Assembly (NCBI RefSeq): GCF_017495225.1
Contig: NZ_JAFEIG010000008.1
Location: 1 to 42,649 of the forward strand
Direction of reading: 5' to 3'
Length of the DNA stretch: 42,649 nucleotides
From: Daejeonella sp.
GTDB lineage: Bacteria > Bacteroidota > Bacteroidia > Sphingobacteriales > Sphingobacteriaceae
The notes under the pieces were generated by a model. That model made no database searches, had not been told where the DNA came from, and saw nothing but the letters and a program-made list of their open reading frames with translations. Shown here one piece after another: positions 9,015 through 16,817 of the stretch. The position numbers and the translations under genes were made by a program. Within the stretch, counting starts at the first letter, position 1, and each line of letters opens with the position of its first letter.

Positions 9015-9203
9015 TTATCTAGTCGCTTTATCTAAAAGTTTACAAACACCATATGCCACAACTGCACCAAGTACAAATGCTCCGAGAAGCATTCCTCCGC
9101 CGACTGCAATCGCTGCTAAACCTACAATTGGTGCACCTCCCTCAGTATTTTTTAACTCGTTGGAAGTTAATTCAGTCAATCCAATATTATCTAAATTTTT
9201 CAT
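9015..9203 (-). CDS. Double-glycine-leader bacteriocin-like peptide precursor (62 aa)
   Basis: A 62-residue precursor. Residues 1-23 are a leader ending in NTEGG, with the hydrophobic spacing ITELTSNELKNTEGG-like pattern (actual run LTELTSNELKNTEGG) recognised by C39 peptidases. The predicted mature peptide has 39 residues, starts API, is Gly/Ala-rich and very hydrophobic. It carries a GxxxG motif (G37-G41), a single cysteine (C54) and a basic tail (KLLDKATR). This is the architecture of class IIb pore-forming bacteriocins, although peptide pheromones use the same leaders. The gene follows the other precursor by 20 bp and is followed by a 44-residue membrane peptide gene. Confidence 0.85.
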   Translation of the reverse strand: MKNLDNIGLTELTSNELKNTEGGAPIVGLAAIAVGGGMLLGAFVLGAVVAYGVCKLLDKATR

Positions 9204-9223
9204 AATTACTCTAATTTATGTTA

Positions 9224-9406
9224 TTATTGTTTTGAAAAAACAGCTATTCCTGCGGCGGTACCCAATGCCATTGCTCCAAAACAACCAGCAGCAACAACTT
9301 TAGCTGATAAATAATATCCAAATATTATAAGTGGTATAAATCCACCCTCAACTTCATTCATTTCTCGAGCATCAAGCTCAACTAAATTCAAATTTTCTAA
9401 TTTCAT
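9224..9406 (-). CDS. Double-glycine-leader bacteriocin-like peptide precursor (60 aa)
   Basis: A 60-residue precursor that opens the operon. Leader residues 1-22 end in NEVEGG and share the spacing LVELDAREMNEVEGG with the neighbouring precursor. The mature part has 38 residues, starts FIPLIIFGYY, and carries a GxxxG motif (G49-G53), one cysteine (C42) and a short C-terminal SKQ. Its similar length and paired GxxxG motif with the next peptide suggest a two-peptide system. Processing by the C39 exporter at 5299-7452 is inferred from the leader and proximity. Confidence 0.85.
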   Translation of the reverse strand: MKLENLNLVELDAREMNEVEGGFIPLIIFGYYLSAKVVAAGCFGAMALGTAAGIAVFSKQ

Positions 9407-9916
9407 AATTCTAGTTTTTGCGCCTGCTTTTACACAGTCAAGTTAATAATTTAACAATTGAAACAAAAGATATTCTGCAGATATTTTGTTTAGATAAATT
9501 TAATTACTTAAAAAGAATTTAAAAAACACTTTTTGATATAAAATATTACCTTTTTGGATTAAAATATTACTTTTTGTTTAATATATTTTAAAAAAGATAA
9601 ATGTTTAATATTTATAAATTAAGCTAGTTTGATTTTTAGTTGGTTTTAGTGCTATTTTTCTAGAATTTTAACAAATAAGTAAAACAAAAAATATAAGTTA
9701 ATTTTATTGACTTTAAATTATCTTTTTAAAGAAACCTATGGTAATGTGTTTATAAAAAAAATAGCGTTATAATTTTAATATTGGGTAATCAATTTACTTA
9801 TAGTATGTTTTGTATTATAATCAATAGAGCTTATATTTGATTAGTTTGTTTTTATAGGTTTATTCTTGTAATTAATAAAATAAATTTTCCAGTTATTGCT
9901 AAAACATCAAGACATC
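9407..9916. other. 510-bp AT-rich divergent intergenic region with regulatory repeats
   Basis: Between the first peptide precursor (minus) and the XRE regulator (plus) no coding frame is apparent. It must contain both promoters. It holds a phased repeat array at 9528-9576 and a possible minus-strand -7 element near 9464-9472 (TATCTTTTG), which would give a leader of about 50 nt. Base composition is much more AT-rich than in the flanking genes. Confidence 0.6.
9528..9576. repeat. Three phased copies of ACyTTTTTG (20-21 bp period)
   Basis: ACTTTTTG ends at 9535, ACCTTTTTG ends at 9556 and ACTTTTTG ends at 9576, giving end-to-end spacings of 21 and 20 bp, about two helical turns. The last two copies extend to AAAATATTACyTTTTTG (9540-9556 and 9561-9576). 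They lie 122-170 bp upstream of the first peptide precursor. Direct repeats with a period of about 21 bp are how LytTR regulators bind upstream of bacteriocin genes in Firmicutes; no LytTR gene is in the window. Confidence 0.5.
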
Positions 9917-10318
9917 ATGATGGAAGATATACTTTCAAAAATAAGAGAACATCGCAAGAAAAAGGGTTATTCCTACGAAACTATGGCAAGCGAGCTAAAC
10001 ACTTCTGCTGCTGCTTACAGGAAAATAGAGTTCAACCAAACTAAATTAACTGTAGAGCGTCTGTTTCAAATAGCAAAAATCTTGGAGGCTCAATTAGTTG
10101 ATATTCTAGATATTAATCCCAATAATCAATTAAATCAAACGAATACTGAGAATGCAACCGGCTATCAACAGCAGATTGAAAACTACTTTCACGAAAACAA
10201 AGAAAAGTCAGAAAAAATAGAATCATTATATGAATCTCGCCTAAGAGATAAAGATTTAATTATTAGTCAATTGCAAAGGACTATAGAAATGCAGGCAAAT
10301 TTATTGAAACGTGATTAG
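9917..10318 (+). CDS. XRE-family helix-turn-helix regulator with C-terminal coiled coil
   Basis: A 133-residue protein from ATG 9917; an upstream TTG at 9896 would add seven residues, but the ATG pair at 9917/9920 fits better just before the domain. The HTH_3 domain covers about residues 2-62: LSKIREHRKKKGYSYETMA, then SAAAYRKIEFNQTKLTVERL and LAQ-like QLVDILDI. The C-terminal half (about 75-130) is polar and predicted coiled coil, probably for oligomerisation. It is divergent from the peptide-export operon and shares its control region, so it is the likely local regulator. No signal-binding domain is visible. Confidence 0.88.
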   Translation: MMEDILSKIREHRKKKGYSYETMASELNTSAAAYRKIEFNQTKLTVERLFQIAKILEAQLVDILDINPNNQLNQTNTENATGYQQQIENYFHENKEKSEKIESLYESRLRDKDLIISQLQRTIEMQANLLKRD

Positions 10319-10367
10319 TATTTAGTCATTTATATAAATTATTGTGAATCAATAAAATTCTTTCTTC

Positions 10368-10389
10368 AATTAAATGTGATCATTTAATT
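10368..10389 (+). terminator. Short hairpin after the XRE gene
   Basis: AATTAAATG-TGAT-CATTTAATT is a perfect 9-bp stem with a 4-nt loop, 50 bp after the regulator stop codon. The stem is AT-rich and followed only by TGTG, so it may be a weak terminator at best. Confidence 0.35.
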
Positions 10390-10508
10390 TGTGTAAAATT
10401 CAACAATTTATATTTTAAAAAGATTAGCTAGATACCCTAAAATCAATACCCAAGTAATCCTATTTTAACAATTTGAACTAATCAATCTAATCAAAAAACA
10501 CAATTTTC

Positions 10509-11849
10509 TTACTTCCCAAACGGCATTTTAGGCATACCTTTCATCATTTTAGCGGCAGCGGCAGGGTTTGAAAATTGCTTCATTACTTTACGCATATCTT
10601 CAAATTGCTTAATCAGCTTATTCACTTCGGTGATGTTGGTACCTGAGCCCTTTGCAATTCTAGTCCGCCTACCCTGATTAATTGAATCCGGATTTTCGCG
10701 TTCGAAAGGAGTCATGGAACGAATAATAGACTCGATTGGAGTAAAGGCATTATCATCGATTTCAACATCTTTAATGGCTTTGCCAACACCAGGAATCATG
10801 CCCATCAAATCTTTCATGTTACCCATTTTCTTGATTTGTTGGATTTGACTTAGGAAGTCGTTGAAATCAAATTTATTCTTGCGAATTTTCTTTTGTAGTT
10901 CAGCAGCTTCTTTCTCATCGAACTGCATTTGAGCACGTTCAACAAGGGAAACCACATCACCCATCCCGAGAATACGGCTAGCCATTCTATCTGGATAGAA
11001 CACATCCAAGGCTTCCATTTTTTCGCCGGTACCAATAAATTTGATGGGTTTATTTACTACTGATTTAATAGAAAGTGCAGCACCACCACGTGTATCACCA
11101 TCTAATTTGGTTAAAACAACACCTGTAAAATCTAATCGGTCGTTGAATGCTTTGGCAGTATTTACCGCATCCTGACCCGTCATTGAATCCACCACAAAAA
11201 GAATCTCATGTGGTTTGGTTTGTGCTTTAACTTCGGCTATTTCGGTCATTAGGCCTTCATCAATCGCTAAACGACCAGCGGTATCAATGATGACTATATT
11301 TTGTCCGTTCTTTTTCGCTTCTGCAATCCCGGCCATGGCAATAGCTACCGGATCTTTAGAATTACGATCTGTGTAAACTGGAACATCAATTTGGCCACCT
11401 AAGACTTCCAATTGATCAATTGCTGCGGGACGATAAACATCGCCAGCAACTAATAAAGGTTTCTTATTTTTTTGATTTTTTAGGTAATTGGCAAGTTTTC
11501 CCGAGAAGGTAGTCTTACCCGCACCGTTTAGTCCGGCGATAAGTATTACCGTAGGATTTGCTGAAATATTTAGTTCATCAACCGTGCCGCCCATAAGTGC
11601 AGCCAGCTCATCATTCATGAGCTTAGTTAATAACTGTCCCGGAGAAATTGAGGTTAAAACATTGAGTCCGAGTGCTTTTTCTTTCACATCATCGGTAAAT
11701 GCTTTGGCGGTTTTATAGTTAACATCGGCATCCAGAAGAGCTTTTCTAATCTCTTTCATGGTTTCTGCCACGTTAATTTCTGTAATACTACCCTGTCCTT
11801 TTAATACCTTAAAGGCTCTATCAAGTTTATCCTGTAAATTTTCAAACAT
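10509..11849 (-). CDS. ffh: Signal recognition particle protein Ffh
   Basis: A 446-residue SRP54-type GTPase of normal length. The N domain (about 1-85) includes ITEINVAETMKEIRKALLDADVN. The G domain has GLNGAGKTTFSGKLA (P-loop, near residue 105), DTAGRL and TKLDGDTRGG. The methionine-rich M domain (about 325-446) contains MGNMKDLMGMIPGVGKA and the RNA-binding segment RRTRIAKGSGTNITEVN. It binds 4.5S RNA and signal sequences and hands ribosomes to FtsY and SecYEG. It is a single gene here. The signal-recognition RNA gene was not found in the window. Confidence 0.98.
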   Translation of the reverse strand: MFENLQDKLDRAFKVLKGQGSITEINVAETMKEIRKALLDADVNYKTAKAFTDDVKEKALGLNVLTSISPGQLLTKLMNDELAALMGGTVDELNISANPTVILIAGLNGAGKTTFSGKLANYLKNQKNKKPLLVAGDVYRPAAIDQLEVLGGQIDVPVYTDRNSKDPVAIAMAGIAEAKKNGQNIVIIDTAGRLAIDEGLMTEIAEVKAQTKPHEILFVVDSMTGQDAVNTAKAFNDRLDFTGVVLTKLDGDTRGGAALSIKSVVNKPIKFIGTGEKMEALDVFYPDRMASRILGMGDVVSLVERAQMQFDEKEAAELQKKIRKNKFDFNDFLSQIQQIKKMGNMKDLMGMIPGVGKAIKDVEIDDNAFTPIESIIRSMTPFERENPDSINQGRRTRIAKGSGTNITEVNKLIKQFEDMRKVMKQFSNPAAAAKMMKGMPKMPFGK

Positions 11850-11933
11850 TATTTCAATCAGCTATTACCAAATACAAAGTTAAGCTTTCTAAACAATAGC
11901 TTTAAAATAATTATTGATTCTGTTTTAATGGGA

Positions 11934-11994
11934 CAAAAAAAATTCTACCGATAGATTAATTTAAAAAGCTATTAAAATAATCTATGGGTAGAAT
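11934..11994 (-). terminator. Rho-independent terminator of the 168-aa lipoprotein gene
   Basis: Arms at 11942-11958 and 11978-11994 pair over 17 bp with one mismatch (ATTCTACC...GGTAGAAT ends), with a 19-nt loop. On the minus strand the stem runs into eight U residues (complement of the A-run at 11934-11942). It lies 20 bp after the lipoprotein stop and before the ffh promoter region. Confidence 0.8.
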
Positions 11995-12014
11995 TGAGCT
12001 GTTTTTTATTGGGA

Positions 12015-12521
12015 TTATTCTCCTTTAATATTGCTAATTACTACTCCTACAAAACAATCATCCTTGCAGTTTTTATTGGTATAGCCACAAGTAGAAATCA
12101 TTCCTTGGTTTTTGGTTTCAAAATGAATAGTATTATCATTTTTATTGATTTTTAACCATTCTGAGCTTGCTTTTTGATAAATCGCATCAATGGTAATTGT
12201 TTGTGCACCAGAATCATGAGAATTTAAATCAGCCTTTGTTTCAGTCCAGCTTCCTGTAGAATTTTTCTGCCCTGTTTGTGAATCTATAACATAGCTAGCA
12301 TACTTTCTGCCAGTAATAATTCCGTTTTGAACAGAAATAATTGTGCTATCACCAAATCCTGCCCATGATTCTGTTTTTACGGTATAAGAATAATTATTGT
12401 TTACTGATTTTTTGAATTCTTGCCAAACGCTTAAGCTTTTATCAAAGTCTGATTTTATAGCACCTTTTTCACAAGAAGAAATTAGTACTGATAACATTAA
12501 AATTGAAAGTATCTTTTTCAT
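12015..12521 (-). CDS. Hypothetical lipoprotein (168 aa)
   Basis: A secreted lipoprotein: MKKILSILMLSVLISSCEKG has a lipobox (LISSC, Cys17), so the mature protein is lipid-anchored. The first part, with SVWQEFKKSVNNNYSYTVKTESWAG and a repeated strand pattern ending in VQNGIITGRKYASY, resembles the small DUF6174-type lipoproteins, a weak match from memory. Three cysteines near the C-terminus (STCGYTNKNCKDDCFVG) could form disulfides. No catalytic motif is seen. It is transcribed alone, with its own strong terminator downstream. Confidence 0.75.
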   Translation of the reverse strand: MKKILSILMLSVLISSCEKGAIKSDFDKSLSVWQEFKKSVNNNYSYTVKTESWAGFGDSTIISVQNGIITGRKYASYVIDSQTGQKNSTGSWTETKADLNSHDSGAQTITIDAIYQKASSEWLKINKNDNTIHFETKNQGMISTCGYTNKNCKDDCFVGVVISNIKGE

Positions 12522-12586
12522 ATTATTTAAATTATTATTTCAAAAATATACGAAAAACAGAATGTGCTAAGTTTTGTAATTTGAAA

Positions 12587-13585
12587 TTAATTAGCCAGTT
12601 TATAAACTAGACCGAAAGACATGGTTTGACTAGCCTGCATTTTATTGTCAGAATCATCATCGTATAACAAAATACCAGATAGCGAAACATTAATAAGTTT
12701 GTTAACGTTTGCAATTAGAGTTACATCCAATCTATTATCAATACTTGATAGTTTCTCATAATTGGCAAACATGGCATAGCGGCTATTTAGGATTAAGTTT
12801 TTTGCTATTTCCTTGTTGTAAGAGCTTACAACTTGAAATGCCAGCTCATTTCTAAATGTTTGGCCGGGTGTTACCCCGAAATTTTTGGGATTAGTTTTAT
12901 ATAGATTAGTATCTAACACAAATGTTTGTCGGGCAGTACCCGTACCAATACGTACAAAGAAATGTTTTACGGGCTTATACTCAAATCCAAATGATTCTGT
13001 TAGGTATCCTGGAGCCATAAATTTAGAAAGAAGTGTTCTTTTCTCCTTGCCTTGTGCATCTCTAGAGAAAGAATAACCTAAATCAAATTGTGATTCAAAG
13101 TTTAGAGATCCAAAGAAGTACCAGCTTTTAGAAAGTTTTAGAGCGAGTTTATTATCCCAAAAAATACGATCGGCACTTTTGCGTGCAAGTTGATCTTTAT
13201 TCTTAAGTTTTCCATATTGTAAGATGAGTTCGGAGGCAAAGTTTTTATCACTCTTGGTATAATCTGTTTTGTATGAAAACTGCCCACCAAGTGCTAAAGA
13301 ATTAACTCCCCCAGCTCCCCAATTATCACTAAAGGCTGCTTGGTTAACATTTATACCGAAGAGCGTAAGGTTACGCCAATAATTTACTTTAACTTTTAAA
13401 TCAGGAACCGGGCTAGGATTGATTACTTCTGGAAATAGGACAGGACGCCTAACAGGAAGAATGTTTTTCTTAGGATTTTGTTTTAAGCTCTTAATTAAAG
13501 TTGTATCAGCTTCAGTTTTTTGTGCAATGGAGCCTGAGTTAAGGCCCAATAAGATGAAAATAATTGCCAGAAATCGTTTAAACAT
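12587..13585 (-). CDS. DUF3078 outer-membrane-type protein
   Basis: A 332-residue protein with a signal peptide (about residues 1-21, cleavage near SIAQ). The segment VNYWRNLTLFGINVNQAAFSDNWGAGG is the hallmark of DUF3078, followed by alternating polar/aromatic strands (SWYFFGSLNFESQFDLGYSF, FEYKPVKHFFVRIGTGTAR, LNSRYAMFANYEKL), as in a small outer-membrane beta-barrel. It ends in hydrophobic LVYKLAN. Function of the family is unknown. It lies downstream of, and in the same direction as, the HExxH protein, 41 bp away. Confidence 0.85.
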   Translation of the reverse strand: MFKRFLAIIFILLGLNSGSIAQKTEADTTLIKSLKQNPKKNILPVRRPVLFPEVINPSPVPDLKVKVNYWRNLTLFGINVNQAAFSDNWGAGGVNSLALGGQFSYKTDYTKSDKNFASELILQYGKLKNKDQLARKSADRIFWDNKLALKLSKSWYFFGSLNFESQFDLGYSFSRDAQGKEKRTLLSKFMAPGYLTESFGFEYKPVKHFFVRIGTGTARQTFVLDTNLYKTNPKNFGVTPGQTFRNELAFQVVSSYNKEIAKNLILNSRYAMFANYEKLSSIDNRLDVTLIANVNKLINVSLSGILLYDDDSDNKMQASQTMSFGLVYKLAN

Positions 13586-13626
13586 AGGACAAAGAAAAAC
13601 AAAAAAGAATTCTTTTAATAGATTTT

Positions 13627-13977
13627 TCAGCTTTTTCTAGACTTTTTAAGATAATCCAGCCAAGAAGCGAACTTTCTACTTTTCAAATAGTTGAGGTTTG
13701 AATCATTCTCATAGGCCTCTTGTTCAAAGAGAATATTTCTATATGAATTATAAATATTTCTACAAACAAAATAATTTATCATAAAATTTAAAATATAGAG
13801 AATGTAAAATGGTAGGATAAGCAATTCCAATTGTTGTCGGATATGGATCATCTCATGATTAATTATTTTTTCATCCCGACAAAGGCTTTTATTTTGTAAA
13901 AATATAAAGGGATAAATTGCTAATCCTTGTACCCTAAGCTTTGGGAAACAGATGATAAAAACACCTTTATTGACCAT
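13627..13977 (-). CDS. Small HExxH membrane metallopeptidase-like protein
   Basis: A 116-residue protein with the zinc-peptidase motif HEMIH (H41, E42, H45), followed by a membrane span (about residues 52-72) and FEQEAY, which provides a possible third ligand (E85 or E87). The order HExxH, hydrophobic helix, glutamate is like the core of M56/BlaR1 peptidases, reduced to a minimal unit. Small proteins of this layout recur in Bacteroidota, so it is probably not a fragment. It overlaps the end of the upstream CarboxypepD_reg-like gene by 11 bases. Activity is untested and the start codon is uncertain. Confidence 0.7.
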   Translation of the reverse strand: MVNKGVFIICFPKLRVQGLAIYPFIFLQNKSLCRDEKIINHEMIHIRQQLELLILPFYILYILNFMINYFVCRNIYNSYRNILFEQEAYENDSNLNYLKSRKFASWLDYLKKSRKS

Positions 13978-14719
13978 TAAGTGGTTGTAAGCGGAATGCT
14001 GCTGGGTTTTCTAAATAAGACAGGTATGATTTTTTGATGTATTCAATTAGATCATAATCATTTGCCTCTAAAATGAAGTAATAACCAGGTTTATATTGTT
14101 GCTTAAAATCGACAAGTTTAGCACCATTTAGACCTGTAACTCTGTTGATAAGTGTTTTGGTAAACCTATATTCAATCATTGCATCGCGATAATCGCGCTC
14201 AATAATTTTTTGTAATAGTCTGGCATTTCTACCCTGCCTACTTAATAAGCTGTATAGCGCATCGATACTTAAACCGGCGCCACCACCTCCATTACTTCCG
14301 CCCATATTAAAAATATCTCCTACAGCTCCTTTGCTATACGCAGAGTTATACTCTTCCATTTTGGCCTTTAGTCGATCTGCCGGACTACCTAAGGTATCTT
14401 TCACCACAACCTCTTGTAACTGGATAATGTTTCGCTTTAAGTAAAAGAGTATGGTATTTTCAGAACGTATTTTTATGGTATCTACACCATATCCCTGGAG
14501 GGCAGCGACCAAAATATCGCCTTCTTGAACATTGGTTTTGAACTCCCCTTTTGTGGTATTATAAAAGCCTTCGCCGCTACGTGTGTTAAAAATATAAACA
14601 CGTGTTAATCGCTGCTTAGAATCCATATCAAATACAATTCCTTGAATGGCTTTTTCTTGCGCAAATAGACTACAAACCGGGAAAGAAAGTAGTAGTAATA
14701 AATAAATAATCTTTTTCAA
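13967..14719 (-). CDS. Secreted CarboxypepD_reg-like domain protein
   Basis: A 250-residue protein with a signal peptide (MKKIIYLLLLLSFPVCSLFAQ-like, cleavage about residue 21). Residues 22-100 form a beta-sandwich of the CarboxypepD_reg-like family (AIQGIVFDMDSKQRLTRVYIF, GEGFYNTTKGEFKTNVQEGD, LQEVVV). The rest is helical, with a Gly-rich linker (GGSNGGGGAG) and a conserved-looking tail. Proteins of this type in Bacteroidota are periplasmic and have no known enzyme activity. Its 3' end overlaps the HExxH gene, which suggests a joint function. Confidence 0.82.
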   Translation of the reverse strand: MKKIIYLLLLLSFPVCSLFAQEKAIQGIVFDMDSKQRLTRVYIFNTRSGEGFYNTTKGEFKTNVQEGDILVAALQGYGVDTIKIRSENTILFYLKRNIIQLQEVVVKDTLGSPADRLKAKMEEYNSAYSKGAVGDIFNMGGSNGGGGAGLSIDALYSLLSRQGRNARLLQKIIERDYRDAMIEYRFTKTLINRVTGLNGAKLVDFKQQYKPGYYFILEANDYDLIEYIKKSYLSYLENPAAFRLQPLNGQ

Positions 14720-14775
14720 TCCAATAAAACTAATAGATTATGAATAAACCTCAGTAAATTTTAACATTTGTTAAC

Positions 14776-15621
14776 TTATTTAGATACCAATAATAATTGA
14801 CCAGGAAATAAACTTGAGCTTTCGAGTTCATTAAGTATTTTTAATTCTTCCACACTAATCATAAATTGTTTAGAAACAGAAGTGAGTGTATCACCTGATT
14901 TCACTTCGTAAATTTTCATGGCGGTAGCTTTTTTAGTTTCTACTACGGGTTTATCCTTAGGGATGTTATTTGTAGCTTGACTAAGTACTTTTTCTTCTTT
15001 AACTACCGGAATATTTTCAATTTCTCCTTGATCAAAACGATTGAGATTATAACGCTCCACTAGACTAATTAATAGATCCGCATATTTTGGATTGGTTGCA
15101 TAGCCCGCAGCTTTTAATCCGCTAGCCCATCCCCGATAATCATTTTTGTTGAGTTCAAATAAGGCTGCATAGCGCTTCCTTTTTAAAAATTCAGAATGAT
15201 CACGGAATGATTCTTCAGCAGATTTATATACCCTAAAACATTCATCTTCTTTATCATCATCTTCAAAAACTTTTCCTCCCGTCCAATCGCTCGTACATTT
15301 TATACCGAAATGATTATTTGCCTCTCTTGCAAGTTTACTATTTCCGCTTCCCGATTCTAATATTCCTTGTGCTAGGGTAATACTAGCCGGAATACCATAA
15401 TTTTTCATTTCGCGAATTGCAATATGTTTAAATTTATCGACATAGATTTCGGCAGAAGTTTTTGTGCTTGAGGGACTTATGGCGTTAGGCTTATCAGGAC
15501 TTTTGATAGGCTCATTTGGTTTATAAACGGGATTAACAGATGCAGAATTATGCTTTTTTAATAAACCACAAGAGCTTGTAAGGACACTTAAAACGAATAA
15601 AAGGGCTAATGTATTTTTCAT
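14776..15621 (-). CDS. LysM-containing glucosaminidase lipoprotein
   Basis: A 281-residue lipoprotein: the lipobox LTSSC places the lipid on Cys18. A disordered Pro/Ser/Lys-rich linker follows. Residues about 60-195 are a glucosaminidase domain (PF01832 type), with IPASITLAQGILESGSGNSKLA carrying the catalytic glutamate, NHFGIKC and a final YATNPKYADLLISLVERYNL. Residues about 233-280 are one LysM repeat (YEVKSGDTLTSVSKQF). It would bind and cleave peptidoglycan in the periplasm. It stands between the CarboxypepD_reg-like gene and the O-methyltransferase gene, 46 bp from the latter. Confidence 0.92.
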   Translation of the reverse strand: MKNTLALLFVLSVLTSSCGLLKKHNSASVNPVYKPNEPIKSPDKPNAISPSSTKTSAEIYVDKFKHIAIREMKNYGIPASITLAQGILESGSGNSKLAREANNHFGIKCTSDWTGGKVFEDDDKEDECFRVYKSAEESFRDHSEFLKRKRYAALFELNKNDYRGWASGLKAAGYATNPKYADLLISLVERYNLNRFDQGEIENIPVVKEEKVLSQATNNIPKDKPVVETKKATAMKIYEVKSGDTLTSVSKQFMISVEELKILNELESSSLFPGQLLLVSK

Positions 15622-15667
15622 TTATTGAAATGCTATGAATAATGGCAATGTTAATCTATTTAAAAAA

Positions 15668-16306
15668 TTATTTCTTTCTAACTATAAATAGTCCGTCTCT
15701 AACAGGAAGTATCAATTTTTCTACGCGTGAGTCTGAACTAACCATCTCATTAAAATTATTGATAAATGTTGTTTTCTGATCTGTTTTTTCTTGGTCTAAT
15801 ACCTTACCGCTCCACAATACATTATCAATGAGTATTAGTCCGCCAGACCTAACACTATCCATAATCATTTCATAATAAGTGGCATTATTTTTCTTGTCGG
15901 CATCAATAAAAACTAGGTCGAATGTTTCAGTTAAAGTCGGAATGATTTGCTTCGCATCTCCAATTTGGTATTTAATTTGGGGATCGAAATCCGACTTTTT
16001 AAAGTTTATGCGGACCATATCTTCCAATTCTTCGTTGATATCAATGGTATAAATTAGTCCATTTTTCTGCAGACCTTCTGCTAAACAAAGCGTAGCATAT
16101 CCGGTAAACGTACCAATTTCAAGAATTCTTTGCGGTGAAATCATTTTACTGATCATGCTGAGTAACCTGCCTTGATAGTGACCAGAAAGCATCCTGGGCA
16201 TAGAAACTTTAAGATGCGTTTCTCGATTAATATGTTTGAGTAAGTCGTTTTCAGGCTCACATGAATTTTCAAGATAGTTGCTTAGTTCTTCACTTAATAG
16301 CTCCAT
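15668..16306 (-). CDS. Class I SAM-dependent O-methyltransferase
   Basis: A 212-residue enzyme of the caffeoyl-CoA/catechol O-methyltransferase family (PF01596). RILEIGTFTGYATLCLAEGL is motif I for SAM binding, IYTIDINEELEDM holds the acidic ribose ligand, and LVFIDADKKN and LILIDNVLWSGKVL carry the metal-ligand aspartates and asparagine. It is cytosolic. Its substrate cannot be read from sequence. It starts 33 bp after the ruvX stop, so the two may share a transcript. Confidence 0.92.
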   Translation of the reverse strand: MELLSEELSNYLENSCEPENDLLKHINRETHLKVSMPRMLSGHYQGRLLSMISKMISPQRILEIGTFTGYATLCLAEGLQKNGLIYTIDINEELEDMVRINFKKSDFDPQIKYQIGDAKQIIPTLTETFDLVFIDADKKNNATYYEMIMDSVRSGGLILIDNVLWSGKVLDQEKTDQKTTFINNFNEMVSSDSRVEKLILPVRDGLFIVRKK

Positions 16307-16339
16307 GGATTAAAGATAATTATTTTGATTTTCCGCTTT

Positions 16340-16759
16340 TTATAGTCCCAGGCTTTTTTTCTCCAAGTAACTTTGCAAAATGATAGTGGCAGATATAGTA
16401 TCCAATCGCTCTTTATTTTGCCGATCAGACTTTTTAAATCCGCTTTGAGCCACTACTGCCGATGCCATTTTAGATGTAAAACGTTCATCTATTCGTTCTA
16501 GTGGTATTTCCGGAAAATTCTTGTTTAGTAAACCGATAAATCCTTTTATATGCGGTGCCGATTGTGAAGGATTTCCATTCATTTGTTTAGGCTCACCAAC
16601 AATAAAAAGCTCCACCTGTTCAGTTGAAAGATATTTTTTGAGATATTCTATAATATCCTTAGGATGAACAGTATCTAGTCCCGTTGCTATAATTTGCAAG
16701 GGATCAGTAACTGCAATGCCTATGCGTTTAGTACCATAATCGAAAGCAAGAATTCGCAT
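16340..16759 (-). CDS. ruvX: Putative pre-16S rRNA nuclease / YqgF-RuvX family
   Basis: A 139-residue RNase H-fold protein of the usual length. It begins MRILAFDYGTKRIGIAVTDP with the first catalytic aspartate (D7 in FDYG), followed by LFIVGEPKQMNG, IPLERIDERFTSKMA (acidic residue in the DERFTS motif) and a C-terminal DTISATIILQSYLE. YqgF is needed for maturation of the 16S rRNA 5' end; an earlier name is Holliday junction resolvase. It starts 58 bp downstream of the decarboxylase gene on the same strand. Confidence 0.95.
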   Translation of the reverse strand: MRILAFDYGTKRIGIAVTDPLQIIATGLDTVHPKDIIEYLKKYLSTEQVELFIVGEPKQMNGNPSQSAPHIKGFIGLLNKNFPEIPLERIDERFTSKMASAVVAQSGFKKSDRQNKERLDTISATIILQSYLEKKSLGL

Positions 16760-16817
16760 AGCTTAATTGTTGATGCGGTCAAATATAGGATTAAGCTATA
16801 TTAAATACCTAAATTGA

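Noticed and set aside
9407-9895. Possible CRISPR-like array in the repeat-rich intergenic DNA
   Set aside because: Only three short partial repeats of 8-17 bp, spacers too short and not unique, no cas genes nearby.
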